This document shows, piece by piece, positions 1 through 6,524 of a stretch of DNA of 15,046 bases. The stretch is from an uncultured Clostridia bacterium (GTDB lineage Bacteria > Bacillota > Clostridia > Oscillospirales > Acutalibacteraceae), in assembly GCA_904420155.1 (NCBI GenBank), contig CAJFUH010000241.1:1-15046 (forward strand), given 5' to 3'. Numbering within the stretch: position 1 is the first letter of the stretch; each line of letters starts with the position of its first letter. The notes under the pieces are model-generated. The model was not told the origin of the DNA and made no database searches. It saw only the letters and a list, made by a program, of their open reading frames with translations. Made by a program: the position numbers and the translations under genes.

Positions 1-144
1 CCATCCAATAAAGAAAAAATGTACCTACGCGGGTACGTCGCGCACAGGGTTTTCTTTGAAAAGAACCTGGGTTGCCCGCGTTTAAACGCAAAAGTTTCGT
101 CCACCTTTTCAAAGGCGGCGGGGTGGAGGGGCGGAGCCCTTCCT

Positions 145-162
145 CGCCCATCGCAATGGGCG
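145..162. repeat. Short perfect inverted repeat
   Basis: CGCCCAT (145-151) and ATGGGCG (156-162) pair perfectly around a 4-base loop CGCA. It is one of a row of hairpins in 78-254. No T-run follows on either strand, so it is not an intrinsic terminator by itself. Confidence 0.6.
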
Positions 163-196
163 AAATTCTCAAGATTTCCACAAGCTCAGGAGGGGA

Positions 197-225
197 GGCC
201 AAACCGTCCGATGGACGGATTGGCC
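197..225. repeat. Long hairpin, 12 paired bases plus one mismatch
   Basis: The arms GGCCAA-A-CCGTCC (197-209) and GGACGG-A-TTGGCC (213-225) pair around a 3-base GAT loop, with a single A/A mismatch. It directly abuts the next hairpin, so the two form a cruciform-like double stem. Confidence 0.75.
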
Positions 226-254
226 GTGGGGAACCCTAGCGAGGGGTTCCCCAC
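226..254. repeat. Perfect 11-bp inverted repeat
   Basis: GTGGGGAACCC (226-236) and GGGTTCCCCAC (244-254) are exact reverse complements around a 7-base loop TAGCGAG. With the adjoining stem it is enclosed by CACAAG (179-184) and CTTGTG (265-270), and more loosely by GCGAAATT (161-168) and AATTCGC (272-278 area). The nested layout suggests one palindromic mobile or REP-like element of about 90-120 bp. Copy number in the genome cannot be seen from here. Confidence 0.7.
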
Positions 255-306
255 CGTCTCTCGACTTGTGTAATTCGCTAAAACCCATTGCTTTTTCGAC
301 AGTCTG

Positions 307-349
307 AACAGCGTGTGCCATCCAAAAGGCACGCGCTGTTTTCTTTTCC
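307..349 (+). terminator. Intrinsic terminator
   Basis: A(307) plus ACAGCGTGTGCC (308-319) pairs with GGCACGCGCTGT (328-339) plus T(340), with one G-U wobble and an 8-base loop. The T-rich run TTTTCTTTTCC follows. The T-run is on the plus strand, so the terminator would serve a gene left of the window. It may also stop minus-strand transcripts of the RNHCP gene that ends at 371, although no T-run follows on that side. Confidence 0.75.
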
Positions 350-370
350 TGTCATGCAATAAAATATCCG

Positions 371-808
371 TTACTCCTTTATGCGATATAAGCATCCATC
401 ACCGCCCATCAGCGCCGTCATTTCTTCGATGCGCTCTAATGGGAACGGCGGCTGCGATAATGGCTTCATGGCGATAGACATCAGTTTCATGGGGTTGTCA
501 TCTGCGGCTACTCGGTTAGAACTGAAATGCCCACACCGCCGGCAGCGATGGATAATTGCCCATTCTCCATTTTTCCTTACCCATACTCCAACCGCATCCA
601 TAATACCGCCACAATCGGAACCCCTGTCTCCGGGTTCCATGTCTACATGTAAGCTGCATAAGCAGTTGGGGCAGTGGTTACGGTGATCGCTGCCCGCTCC
701 GGCTGCCACAACCAACCGCCCGCATACTTTACAAGTAAAGCTGTCTTTACATGCATGAGTTTTATAGTAGCCCTTTTCATATAATTTTCTCTTATTCTCT
801 CTATTCAT
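371..808 (-). CDS. RNHCP domain-containing protein (zinc-ribbon-like)
   Basis: This 145-residue protein carries the R-N-H-C-P signature (residues 43-47) that names the RNHCP family, whose function is not established. Cysteine pairs at C26/C29, C46/C49 and C89/C92, with further C20, C51 and C66, suggest one or two structural zinc sites. No signal peptide or membrane segment is seen, so it is probably cytoplasmic. The start has a good ribosome binding site, AAGGAG, 9 bases upstream. It lies 29 bp downstream of the marR-type gene on the same strand and has no promoter of its own that I can see, so it is probably cotranscribed with and controlled by that regulator. A nucleic-acid-binding or redox role would be a guess. 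The family call is firm and the function unknown. Confidence 0.88.
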   Translation of the reverse strand: MNRENKRKLYEKGYYKTHACKDSFTCKVCGRLVVAAGAGSDHRNHCPNCLCSLHVDMEPGDRGSDCGGIMDAVGVWVRKNGEWAIIHRCRRCGHFSSNRVAADDNPMKLMSIAMKPLSQPPFPLERIEEMTALMGGDGCLYRIKE

Positions 809-837
809 AAAGTTTTACTCCTTAAAAGGACGATACG

Positions 838-1269
838 TCACAACATAGTTTTTAAGTATTTTTTTAGTGCGTCACGATATTTTTGGGTAAGCGTTAAATA
901 TTCCTGTTGTTCGTCCGCCGTCCATTCGTTCCAAATTTTATTTTCAATTTCAAATAGTGGATAAATCTTTTCTAATGCGTACTTTTCCCCTTTTTCAGTC
1001 AAGCAAACGATGGTGTTTCTCCCCTTGCCCTGTTCAAGATATACAATTCCTTCTTTTTCTAACTTGCGAATGGCGGAATTTATTGTTTGCCTGCTGATAC
1101 CGGTTAACTTACTGATTTCACTTTGAAGGCAACGGTTTTCTTTTTCGCATATTACATATAAAATATTCTGTATACTATCCGAAATACCCATTTTTACGGC
1201 TGCCTCGTGGTACAGGGCGTTGATCTCACCGGCTAAATAAGTATACTGCCCTGCTTTTAAATAGTGCAT
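838..1269 (-). CDS. MarR-family winged-helix transcriptional regulator
   Basis: A 143-residue protein with the MarR plan: an N-terminal helix used for dimerisation, a helix-turn-helix at about residues 46-72 (LQSEISKLTGISRQTINSAI), a wing at about 73-92 with the GKGRNTIVCLTEKG pattern, and C-terminal dimerisation helices. MarR proteins bind palindromic DNA as dimers and usually repress their own operon until a ligand or oxidant releases them. The start at 1269 is chosen because AAGGAGAT lies 8 bases upstream. An in-frame start at 1350 would place the promoter and operator repeats inside the coding region. It heads a two-gene operon with the RNHCP protein. Its ligand cannot be inferred. No resistance pump is next to it, which is the more usual MarR partner. 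The gene is clearly AT-richer than the polysaccharide operon to its right. Confidence 0.93.
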   Translation of the reverse strand: MHYLKAGQYTYLAGEINALYHEAAVKMGISDSIQNILYVICEKENRCLQSEISKLTGISRQTINSAIRKLEKEGIVYLEQGKGRNTIVCLTEKGEKYALEKIYPLFEIENKIWNEWTADEQQEYLTLTQKYRDALKKYLKTML

Positions 1270-1275
1270 AACTTC

Positions 1276-1283
1276 ATCTCCTT
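1276..1283 (-). promoter_or_regulatory. Ribosome binding site deciding the marR start
   Basis: Read on the minus strand this is AAGGAGAT, 6-8 bases before the ATG at 1269. The upstream in-frame ATG codons lie within or before the promoter and cannot be the main starts. Confidence 0.85.
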
Positions 1284-1286
1284 GTA

Positions 1287-1328
1287 TGATTTCGTACATT
1301 ATTATATCTGATTTCGTACATATGTCAA
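1287..1328 (-). promoter_or_regulatory. marR promoter with two interleaved operator repeats
   Basis: On the minus strand TTGACA (1323-1328) and TATAAT (1301-1306) are separated by 16 bp, both consensus hexamers. The 13-mer ATGTACGAAATCA occurs twice as a direct repeat, at 1309-1321 (inside the spacer) and 1287-1299 (just after the -10 box). The copies are 22 bp centre to centre, two helical turns apart on the same DNA face. The promoter-distal copy sits in an imperfect palindrome, TGTACGAAATCATACA (12 of 16 positions symmetric). Bound MarR dimers here would block RNA polymerase, so negative autoregulation is the natural reading. Confidence 0.85.
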
Positions 1329-1451
1329 TAGTTTTTTTAAAGAAATGCAAACGGCCGTGCCGGTTGTTTTATAAATTTTCCAGCAAAAATAGTATGACGA
1401 AAAACGAACTTTCTCCCTCCTTTGTGCGGATTCCCGCTGTGATGGGGGAAT

Positions 1452-1500
1452 AAAATCTCCTGCAAATGGCGAAACTGTTTGCAGGAGATTTTTTATTTTT
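1452..1500 (+). terminator. Strong intrinsic terminator or attenuator ahead of the polysaccharide operon
   Basis: AAAATCTCCTGCAAA (1452-1466) and TTTGCAGGAGATTTT (1478-1492) form a perfect 15-bp stem with an 11-base loop, followed by TTATTTTTTT on the plus strand. It lies 51 bases before the first operon gene and no plus-strand gene precedes it within the window. It could insulate the operon from upstream transcription, or act as an attenuator in a leader read through by an antitermination factor. Because A residues precede the stem, it may also terminate minus-strand transcripts weakly. Confidence 0.85.
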
Positions 1501-1537
1501 TTGGATCAAAAATACTTGTTGCCGGCAGCGGATAAAT

Positions 1538-1543
1538 GGGGGA
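1538..1543 (+). promoter_or_regulatory. Ribosome binding site deciding the GT4 start
   Basis: GGGGGA lies 7 bases before the ATG at 1551. The in-frame ATG at 1536 overlaps this element and has no ribosome binding site of its own, so 1551 is preferred. Confidence 0.7.
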
Positions 1544-1550
1544 CCTTGTT

Positions 1551-2744
1551 ATGGAAAAGCACATCTTGATATTGGCCGCCACCCATGACTTCCTTTGGAA
1601 ATTTGAGCGGGAAAATGTGAAGATCCTGCAAGGAATGGGTTATGTGGTGCACTATGCCGCCAATATGAAGGAGCCTCATTATATTTCCCATCAGGAGCAA
1701 TTCCGGCAAATGGGGGTGCGCGCCCACCATATTGAGATCGCCCGCTCCCCGTTTCTGGTACAGGATAACCAAAAAGCCCTCCGGCAGCTGCTGGGATTGA
1801 TCCGGAGATACCCGATCCGGGCCATCCACTGCCATACCCCGGTGGGCGGCCTGCTGGGGCGTCTGGCGGGCAGGTTTTGCCGGGCCAGAAAGCTGGTGGT
1901 GGTGTATACCGCCCACGGCTTCCATTTTTATAAAGGCGCGCCGCTGTGGAACCGTTCCGCCTATTATTGGGCGGAAAAACAGCTGGCCAGGGATACCGAC
2001 GTGCTCATTGTCATCAATAAAGAGGATTACAGCACGGCCCAGGGATTCCGGCTGAAGCGGGGAGGACGCCTGTATCAGATCCCGGGGGTGGGATTGGACC
2101 GCTTCCGTTTCCATCCCCTGTCGGATGAAAAGAAAAGAGAATGCCGGCAGCGGCTGGGGATTGGGGAAAGAGATTTCTTTTTGATTTCGGTAGGGGAATT
2201 GAATGAAAACAAAAACCACAAGGTGGTTTTAGAGGCGCTGGCCAAGATGAAGCGGAAAGGGGAAGACCTTTCCCAGGTGAAATACGGCATCTGCGGGGAC
2301 GGCCTTTTCCGGGACCGTATCCGGCGATGGGCAATAGAATTGGGATTAAAGGATACGGTGATCCTGTATGGATACCGTACGGATATCCCCCAGGCCATTG
2401 GATGCGCCGACGCCATGGCGTTTCCCTCCCAGAGGGAAGGGCTGGGCATGGCGGGCTTGGAAGCCCTGGCCATGGGGATCCCCGTGCTGGCCGCCGATAA
2501 CCGCGGGACCCGGGAATATATGAAGCCGGGGCAAAACGGGTTTGTCTGCCGCCACGACGACGTGGACGGATTTGTAAAAGGCATCGAAACCATCCGCCGC
2601 CTCACCCCGGAACAGAGGAAAACGATGCAGACCCGATGCAGGGATTCTGTCAGGCGGTTTGACAAAGAACGTGCCAACGCGATTATGCAGGCCATTTATG
2701 CCGATGTAGATAGGAGGATCGATCAAAACTCTCATGGGAAATAA
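1551..2744 (+). CDS. Glycosyltransferase family 4 (GT-B fold)
   Basis: This 397-residue enzyme is of normal length for a retaining GT4 transferase that moves a sugar from a nucleotide donor to a lipid-linked acceptor at the cytoplasmic face of the membrane. The N-terminal acceptor half starts with LILAATHDFLWKF and includes HCHTPVGG (93-100) and YTAHGFHFYKG (119-129). The donor half carries VGELNENKNH (214-223), CGDG (248-251) and the E-x7-E donor motif E296/E304 in REGLGMAGLEA, followed by GIPVLAADNRG. The sequence resembles the EpsD/CapM-like enzymes of exopolysaccharide loci. It is the first gene of the operon, follows the hairpin at 1452-1500, and overlaps the next gene by 11 bp. The sugar donor cannot be told from sequence. 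Confidence 0.93.
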   Translation: MEKHILILAATHDFLWKFERENVKILQGMGYVVHYAANMKEPHYISHQEQFRQMGVRAHHIEIARSPFLVQDNQKALRQLLGLIRRYPIRAIHCHTPVGGLLGRLAGRFCRARKLVVVYTAHGFHFYKGAPLWNRSAYYWAEKQLARDTDVLIVINKEDYSTAQGFRLKRGGRLYQIPGVGLDRFRFHPLSDEKKRECRQRLGIGERDFFLISVGELNENKNHKVVLEALAKMKRKGEDLSQVKYGICGDGLFRDRIRRWAIELGLKDTVILYGYRTDIPQAIGCADAMAFPSQREGLGMAGLEALAMGIPVLAADNRGTREYMKPGQNGFVCRHDDVDGFVKGIETIRRLTPEQRKTMQTRCRDSVRRFDKERANAIMQAIYADVDRRIDQNSHGK

Positions 2745-3594
2745 AGTGAAAGTCAGCGTTATTATGGGCGTGTACAATCCCAAGGAGGAAAGGCGGTTTT
2801 TTGCGGCGGTGGATTCCGTGATTCATCAGAGCTTTCCAGACTGGGAATTGATTCTATACGACGACGGGTCCGGGCAGCCCTATGCGGAATGGATCCGCCG
2901 CGCCGGGGAACGGGACGGCCGCATCCGTTGCATCCGGGGAGAAGATAACCGGGGATTGGGTTATGGGCTTAACGTATGTATCCGCCACGCGGCGGGGGAT
3001 TATATCGCCAGGATGGACGACGACGATATATCACGGCCGGACCGGCTGGAACGGCAGATTGATTTTTTAGAGGGGCATCCCCAGTACCAATGGGTGGGGA
3101 GCAATGCGGAACTGGTGGACGACCTGGGCGCGTGGGGCTTCCTTACCATGCCGGAAATCCCCCAGGCAAAGGATTTCCTGTTCCATTCGCCGTATATCCA
3201 TCCCTCCGTGGTGTTCCGGAAAGAGGCGCTTTTTCAAAACGGCGGGTACCGCAGTGCCAGGGATACCCTGCAATGCGAGGATTATGAACTGTTTATGCGG
3301 CTGCATCAAAACGGCGGCAGGGGCTATAACTTGCAGCTGCCCCTGCTTCGGTATTGGGAGGATCGGGAATCGTACCAGAAGCGGACGTACCGCCGCCGCA
3401 TCCGGGAGATGAGGGTGCGGTATCAGGGATTCCAGGCGTTGGGCGTGCTCAGCGGCCGGACGGTCCCCTATGTGCTCAAGCCGCTTCTGGTGGGGGTCGT
3501 TCCGTCTTCCATCCAGCATTCCCTGAAAAAAAGCGCGCAGCGTAGGAGGCAGGAAAACGCCCTTTGGAAGAAAGGGAAACCATGGAGCGTATAG
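2734..3594 (+). CDS. Glycosyltransferase family 2 (GT-A fold)
   Basis: A 286-residue inverting GT2 transferase. The nucleotide-binding core begins KVSVIMGVYN, with DD at 43-44 (YDDGS). The metal-binding acidic cluster is D95-D98 (ARMDDDD), and the catalytic-base region is ED at 182-183 (CEDYELFMRL). HPSVVFRKEAL (156-166) is typical of this subfamily. It has no transmembrane segments, so it probably works on a membrane-bound glycolipid from the cytoplasm. The ATG at 2734 is kept, although the GGAGG at 2712 is rather far upstream. A GTG at 2746 is possible and would remove only four residues. It overlaps the preceding gene by 11 bp and the following one by 13 bp, which implies translational coupling. 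The donor sugar is unknown. Confidence 0.93.
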   Translation: MGNKVKVSVIMGVYNPKEERRFFAAVDSVIHQSFPDWELILYDDGSGQPYAEWIRRAGERDGRIRCIRGEDNRGLGYGLNVCIRHAAGDYIARMDDDDISRPDRLERQIDFLEGHPQYQWVGSNAELVDDLGAWGFLTMPEIPQAKDFLFHSPYIHPSVVFRKEALFQNGGYRSARDTLQCEDYELFMRLHQNGGRGYNLQLPLLRYWEDRESYQKRTYRRRIREMRVRYQGFQALGVLSGRTVPYVLKPLLVGVVPSSIQHSLKKSAQRRRQENALWKKGKPWSV

Positions 3595-4976
3595 GAAATA
3601 CCCGCCCAAACAGGCGGCGGCAGTATGAGGCCTGCCTGCGGGAAAACCCGCCCATGTATCAGGCGGCAAAAAAGCTGACCGTCCCCCCGGGGGACGCCGT
3701 GGCGCTGGTGGACAGTTACGTGCTGGCCCCGGCCCTGGGCGGGTTTGTCCGCTGGGTATTGCAGCAGGCGGTGCAAAGCGGGAAACAAAGGATTTATTTT
3801 CTGGCGCGGGACGGGTATTTCCCCTATCGCGCCGCCCAATTTTTTTGCGCGCAGATGGGGCTCCCCATCGAGTGCCGGTATTTGAGCTGTTCCCGCTATT
3901 CCCTGCGGATCCCCATGTTCCATTTCAACCGGGAAGAAGCGCTGGGCCTGCTGTGCCGGCGGGGGATGGACGTCAATCTGGAACGGGTCCTCAGCCGCGG
4001 GGGGCTGACGCGACCGGAACGGGAAGCCGTGGAAAAGGAGCTGGCCCTTCCGTTTTCCCCCAAAACCCTCCTCACGCCCGACTGGCTGGCGGAAATCCAA
4101 AAACGGCTGGGCCGGTGCAAACCGTTCCTCGCCTATTTGGACCGACATTCCAGGGAAGCCCTGCCGGCGGCGGCCGGATATTTCCAGCAGGAGGGGCTGA
4201 TGGAACAAACGGAAGACGCCATTGTAGACAGCGGCTGGGTTGGCTCCATCCAGCAGACCCTGGGGGAACTGCTCCGCCGGCTGGGCCGGACAAAAAAGCT
4301 GGAAGGGTACTACTGGGGCCTGTACGACCTGCCCCGACAGGCCGGAAGGGAAGAATATCACAGCTATTATTTCGGGCCGGAGGGCAACTTGAAAGAAAAA
4401 ATCTGGTTTAACAATTCCCTGTTTGAAGCGGTCTATACGGCGCCCCACGGGATGACGCTGGGCTATGAGGAGACAGGAGGAAGGTATCTCCCCATTTACG
4501 GAGATGTGGGACAGGGCCGTAAAGAATTTGCCCGCCGGCTGGAAAGTTATCTGACGCCGTATCTCAAGCACTTAATGGCAGGGATGGGGAAAGACTTTTT
4601 CCTGTACGGCGGTGTGGAACAGGACCTCACGGCCATCCGCAGGCTGTTCCGGCTGTTTATGGGAACGCCCACCCCCGGGGAGGCGGAAGCCTTTGGGAGC
4701 CTTCCTTTTTCCGACGACGTTGTGGAAGGGGGAGACCGGCAGATCGCCGCTTTGCTCACGGAGGAACAGCTCAGGGATCACCACATCCTATCCAGATGGA
4801 TGATCCACAAGGGCCTGCGGAAAAACCAGTTCCGGGAGAGCGCGTGGTATACGGGAAGCGCCGTCCGGGGCGGGCGGCATATCCCCCGCCATCTGCGGCA
4901 GTATGCCCTTTATCAATTCCTGCGGCACGCCAGGACCGTGCGCCGGTTTCAGAAAGAGAGGAGAAAAGAAGGATGA
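3582..4976 (+). CDS. Polysaccharide-locus protein with stand-alone RDGY domain, uncharacterised
   Basis: This 464-residue protein belongs to no enzyme family I can name with confidence. It aligns by eye with the C-terminal half of the HAD fusion protein at 6525-8531. Shared motifs, in order, are FLARDGY (73-79), YLSCSR (100-105), VDSGWVGS (215-222), and FEAVYTAPHGMTLGY (281-295) with E282 and APxG. Conserved charged and polar residues in fixed order suggest a catalytic domain, probably acting on a phosphorylated sugar or glycan intermediate. That is inference. Such domains occur in COG5610-type HAD proteins of exopolysaccharide loci. The ATG at 3582 is chosen, with AGGGA just upstream; a TTG at 3564 would add six residues. 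No membrane helix is evident. It shares the four bases ATGA with the ABC permease start. Confidence 0.85.
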   Translation: MERIGNTRPNRRRQYEACLRENPPMYQAAKKLTVPPGDAVALVDSYVLAPALGGFVRWVLQQAVQSGKQRIYFLARDGYFPYRAAQFFCAQMGLPIECRYLSCSRYSLRIPMFHFNREEALGLLCRRGMDVNLERVLSRGGLTRPEREAVEKELALPFSPKTLLTPDWLAEIQKRLGRCKPFLAYLDRHSREALPAAAGYFQQEGLMEQTEDAIVDSGWVGSIQQTLGELLRRLGRTKKLEGYYWGLYDLPRQAGREEYHSYYFGPEGNLKEKIWFNNSLFEAVYTAPHGMTLGYEETGGRYLPIYGDVGQGRKEFARRLESYLTPYLKHLMAGMGKDFFLYGGVEQDLTAIRRLFRLFMGTPTPGEAEAFGSLPFSDDVVEGGDRQIAALLTEEQLRDHHILSRWMIHKGLRKNQFRESAWYTGSAVRGGRHIPRHLRQYALYQFLRHARTVRRFQKERRKEG

Positions 4977-5746
4977 CAGGCTTGCATACCAGGGCCCAAT
5001 ACGCTTTTGTGATCCGGCAGCTGACCTCCCGGGAGATCAAACGCAAGTATTCCCGGTCTTATCTGGGCATTGTCTGGAGCGTCCTGAACCCCCTCCTATC
5101 CATGGCGGTGCTCTCCCTGATTTTTTCCCAGCTGTTCCGGCGTTCCATTGAAAACTATCCCATTTACTACCTCACCGGGTATATCCTTTGGCAGGCGTTT
5201 ACCGGGGCCACCACGGCCGCCCTGACGGCGTTGGTGGACAACAAGGCCCTGCTGCTCAAGGTAAAGTTCCCCATGGAGTTGTTTATCCTGACCAGGGTAT
5301 ACACCGCCCTGATCAACCTGGGATATTCCCTGGCGGCCTATGTGGTGATGCTGCTGGTATTCGGTGTAACCCCCAAGTGGACGATGCTGCTTTCCCCTGT
5401 TATCATTTTATTGCTTTTTTTGTTTTCCCTGGGGCTTTCCTATATCCTGGCCACGGCCTATGTGTTCTTTGGGGACGTCAAGCACCTGTACGCCGTGGCG
5501 CTCACCCTCTGGATGTACTGCTCGGCTATTTTTTACCCGGTGGAACAGCTGCACGGGGTGATCCGGTGGGTGATCTGGGCAAACCCCATGTATACCTATA
5601 TCCACTGCCTGCGCCAAGCCGTGATGTACGGGCAGCTCCCGGGGACGGTGCAGTGGCTGCAAATGATCCTGTGGAGCGCGGCCCTTTATATCCTGGGCTC
5701 CACGGTGTTCCGCAGAAACCGCAACCGGATCATGCAGAAAATCTGA
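4973..5746 (+). CDS. ABC-2 type polysaccharide export permease (Wzm/TagG/KpsM type)
   Basis: A 257-residue integral membrane protein with about six transmembrane segments (roughly 33-53, 66-86, 106-130, 138-165, 173-191, 226-245). The amphipathic entry REIKRKYSRSYLGIVWSVLNPLL (20-42) is the hallmark of Wzm/TagG permeases, and FFGDVKHL (165-172) matches their coupling region. It should form the channel that moves a lipid-linked glycan across the cytoplasmic membrane, with the ATPase encoded next. The start is the ATG overlapping the previous stop (ATGA). A longer frame opening at 4796 is discarded because its first 59 residues are an out-of-frame shadow of the previous gene. Together with the ATPase it marks this as an ABC-dependent export system rather than a Wzx/Wzy one. 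No Wzx flippase or Wzy polymerase is seen in the window. Confidence 0.95.
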   Translation: MTGLHTRAQYAFVIRQLTSREIKRKYSRSYLGIVWSVLNPLLSMAVLSLIFSQLFRRSIENYPIYYLTGYILWQAFTGATTAALTALVDNKALLLKVKFPMELFILTRVYTALINLGYSLAAYVVMLLVFGVTPKWTMLLSPVIILLLFLFSLGLSYILATAYVFFGDVKHLYAVALTLWMYCSAIFYPVEQLHGVIRWVIWANPMYTYIHCLRQAVMYGQLPGTVQWLQMILWSAALYILGSTVFRRNRNRIMQKI

Positions 5747-5762
5747 AAAAGGCGGTGAAAAT

Positions 5763-6521
5763 ATGGGAGAGGATGGGGCCCGCCAGGTGGAAATCGCGGT
5801 GCGGCATGTGACCATGGAATTCCGGCGGGCCAAACAGGAGGCGGGCAGCCTCAAGGAATGGATGGTCCGCGCCCTCAAGGGGGGGCGCCAATACGAGCGA
5901 TTTAAGGCGCTGGACGACGTCAGCTTCACCGTGGAGAAGGGGGAAGTGGTGGGGCTGATCGGGACCAACGGTTCCGGAAAAAGCACCATGCTGAAAATCA
6001 TTTCCGGGGCGCTGGTCCCCACGAAAGGGAACGTCATCGTGGACCGGGGGAAAGTACAGCTGCTCACCCTGGGTACCGGCTTTGACCTGGAACTCACCGG
6101 GCGGGAAAACGTCTATTTAAACGGCGCCATCATTGGATATACCAAAAGATACATTGATGAGAATTACGAAAAGATCGTCCGGTTTGCCGAACTGGAAGGG
6201 TTCATGGACGAAAAGGTAAAGAATTATTCCTCCGGGATGGTGTCGCGGCTGGGGTTTGCCATCGCCACGGTGCGGGATACGCCGGAAATCCTCATCTTAG
6301 ACGAGGTGCTGAGCGTGGGGGACCTGTTTTTCCGCCAGAAAAGCGAGGCCCGCATCCGGGAGATGATCCACGGCGGCTCCACGGTGCTGATCGTATCCCA
6401 CTCCCCCTCCGTCATCCGGAACAATTGCAGCAAGGCCATCTGGATTGAAAAGGGAAAGCTGAGGGCGGTGGGCCCGCCCAAGGAAGTGTGCGACGCCTAT
6501 GAAAAACGGAAGGAGGGGTAA
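5763..6521 (+). CDS. ABC transporter ATP-binding protein, polysaccharide exporter (Wzt/TagH/KpsT type)
   Basis: A 252-residue ATPase with all motifs: Walker A GTNGSGKST (67-75), a Q-loop region near LTLGTGFDLELTGREN (101-116), signature YSSGMVSRL (155-163), Walker B ILILDE (176-181) and switch histidine H213 (VSHS). The long N-terminal segment before the Walker A motif, with an insert at about 20-46, is typical of the Wzt/TagH subfamily. There is no C-terminal carbohydrate-binding domain, so it corresponds to the short KpsT-like form rather than to the O9a-type Wzt of about 400 residues. The ribosome binding site AAGGCGGTGA (5749-5758) sits 4 bases before the ATG. It lies 16 bp after the permease, its obvious partner. 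Confidence 0.96.
   Translation: MGEDGARQVEIAVRHVTMEFRRAKQEAGSLKEWMVRALKGGRQYERFKALDDVSFTVEKGEVVGLIGTNGSGKSTMLKIISGALVPTKGNVIVDRGKVQLLTLGTGFDLELTGRENVYLNGAIIGYTKRYIDENYEKIVRFAELEGFMDEKVKNYSSGMVSRLGFAIATVRDTPEILILDEVLSVGDLFFRQKSEARIREMIHGGSTVLIVSHSPSVIRNNCSKAIWIEKGKLRAVGPPKEVCDAYEKRKEG
6510..6516 (+). promoter_or_regulatory. Ribosome binding site supporting a GTG start
   Basis: AAGGAGG lies 8 bases before the GTG at 6525, within the 3' end of the ATPase gene. No ATG in the same frame is nearby, so GTG is the start. Confidence 0.8.
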
Positions 6522-6524
6522 AGC

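Larger units (their letters stand above)
1..370. other. Gene-free, repeat-rich intergenic region
   Basis: No convincing gene lies here. The open frames that exist on both strands run through inverted repeats, have no good ribosome binding site and give low-complexity products. The stretch is instead packed with dyads: a perfect 12-bp palindrome GCGTTTAAACGC at 78-89; a CCACCTTT/AAAGGCGG hairpin at 101-118 with one mismatch; GGGC/GCCC at 129-139; a 7-bp perfect stem at 145-162; two long stems at 197-225 and 226-254; and a terminator at 307-349. This looks like the 3' flank of a gene left of the window plus a palindromic intergenic repeat element. Confidence 0.6.

Noticed and set aside
19..273. 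An 84-codon plus-strand open frame and a minus-strand one at 186-395
   Set aside because: Both run through inverted repeats, lack ribosome binding sites and give low-complexity Pro/Gly/Arg-rich products. They are explained by hairpin sequence.
1349..1367. A small hairpin AAACGGC/GCCGGTT followed by T residues
   Set aside because: The stem is short, with a mismatch, and no gene ends upstream on the plus strand.
1365..1396. A plus-strand promoter for the operon (TTTTAT, 17 bp, TAGTAT)
   Set aside because: The -35 match is too poor to annotate, and it would lie upstream of the terminator hairpin.
1536..1550. ATG at 1536 as the GT4 start
   Set aside because: It overlaps the GGGGGA ribosome binding site of the ATG at 1551, and the family normally begins at the MEKHILIL-like strand.
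1506..2695. Minus-strand open frames antisense to the GT4 gene
   Set aside because: They lack ribosome binding sites and domains. The plus-strand GT4 motifs are unambiguous.
3564..3581. TTG at 3564 as the start of the RDGY protein
   Set aside because: The ATG at 3582 has a closer ribosome binding site and a better start codon. The difference is only six residues, so TTG is not fully excluded.
3468..4571. A 367-codon minus-strand open frame
   Set aside because: It is antisense to the RDGY gene, whose plus-strand motifs are conserved with its paralogue. The minus product is Pro/Gln/Phe-rich with no recognisable domain. High GC content makes such shadows long.
5408..6097. A 229-codon minus-strand open frame across the permease-ATPase junction
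   Set aside because: It covers clear plus-strand ABC transporter motifs and is a compositional shadow.
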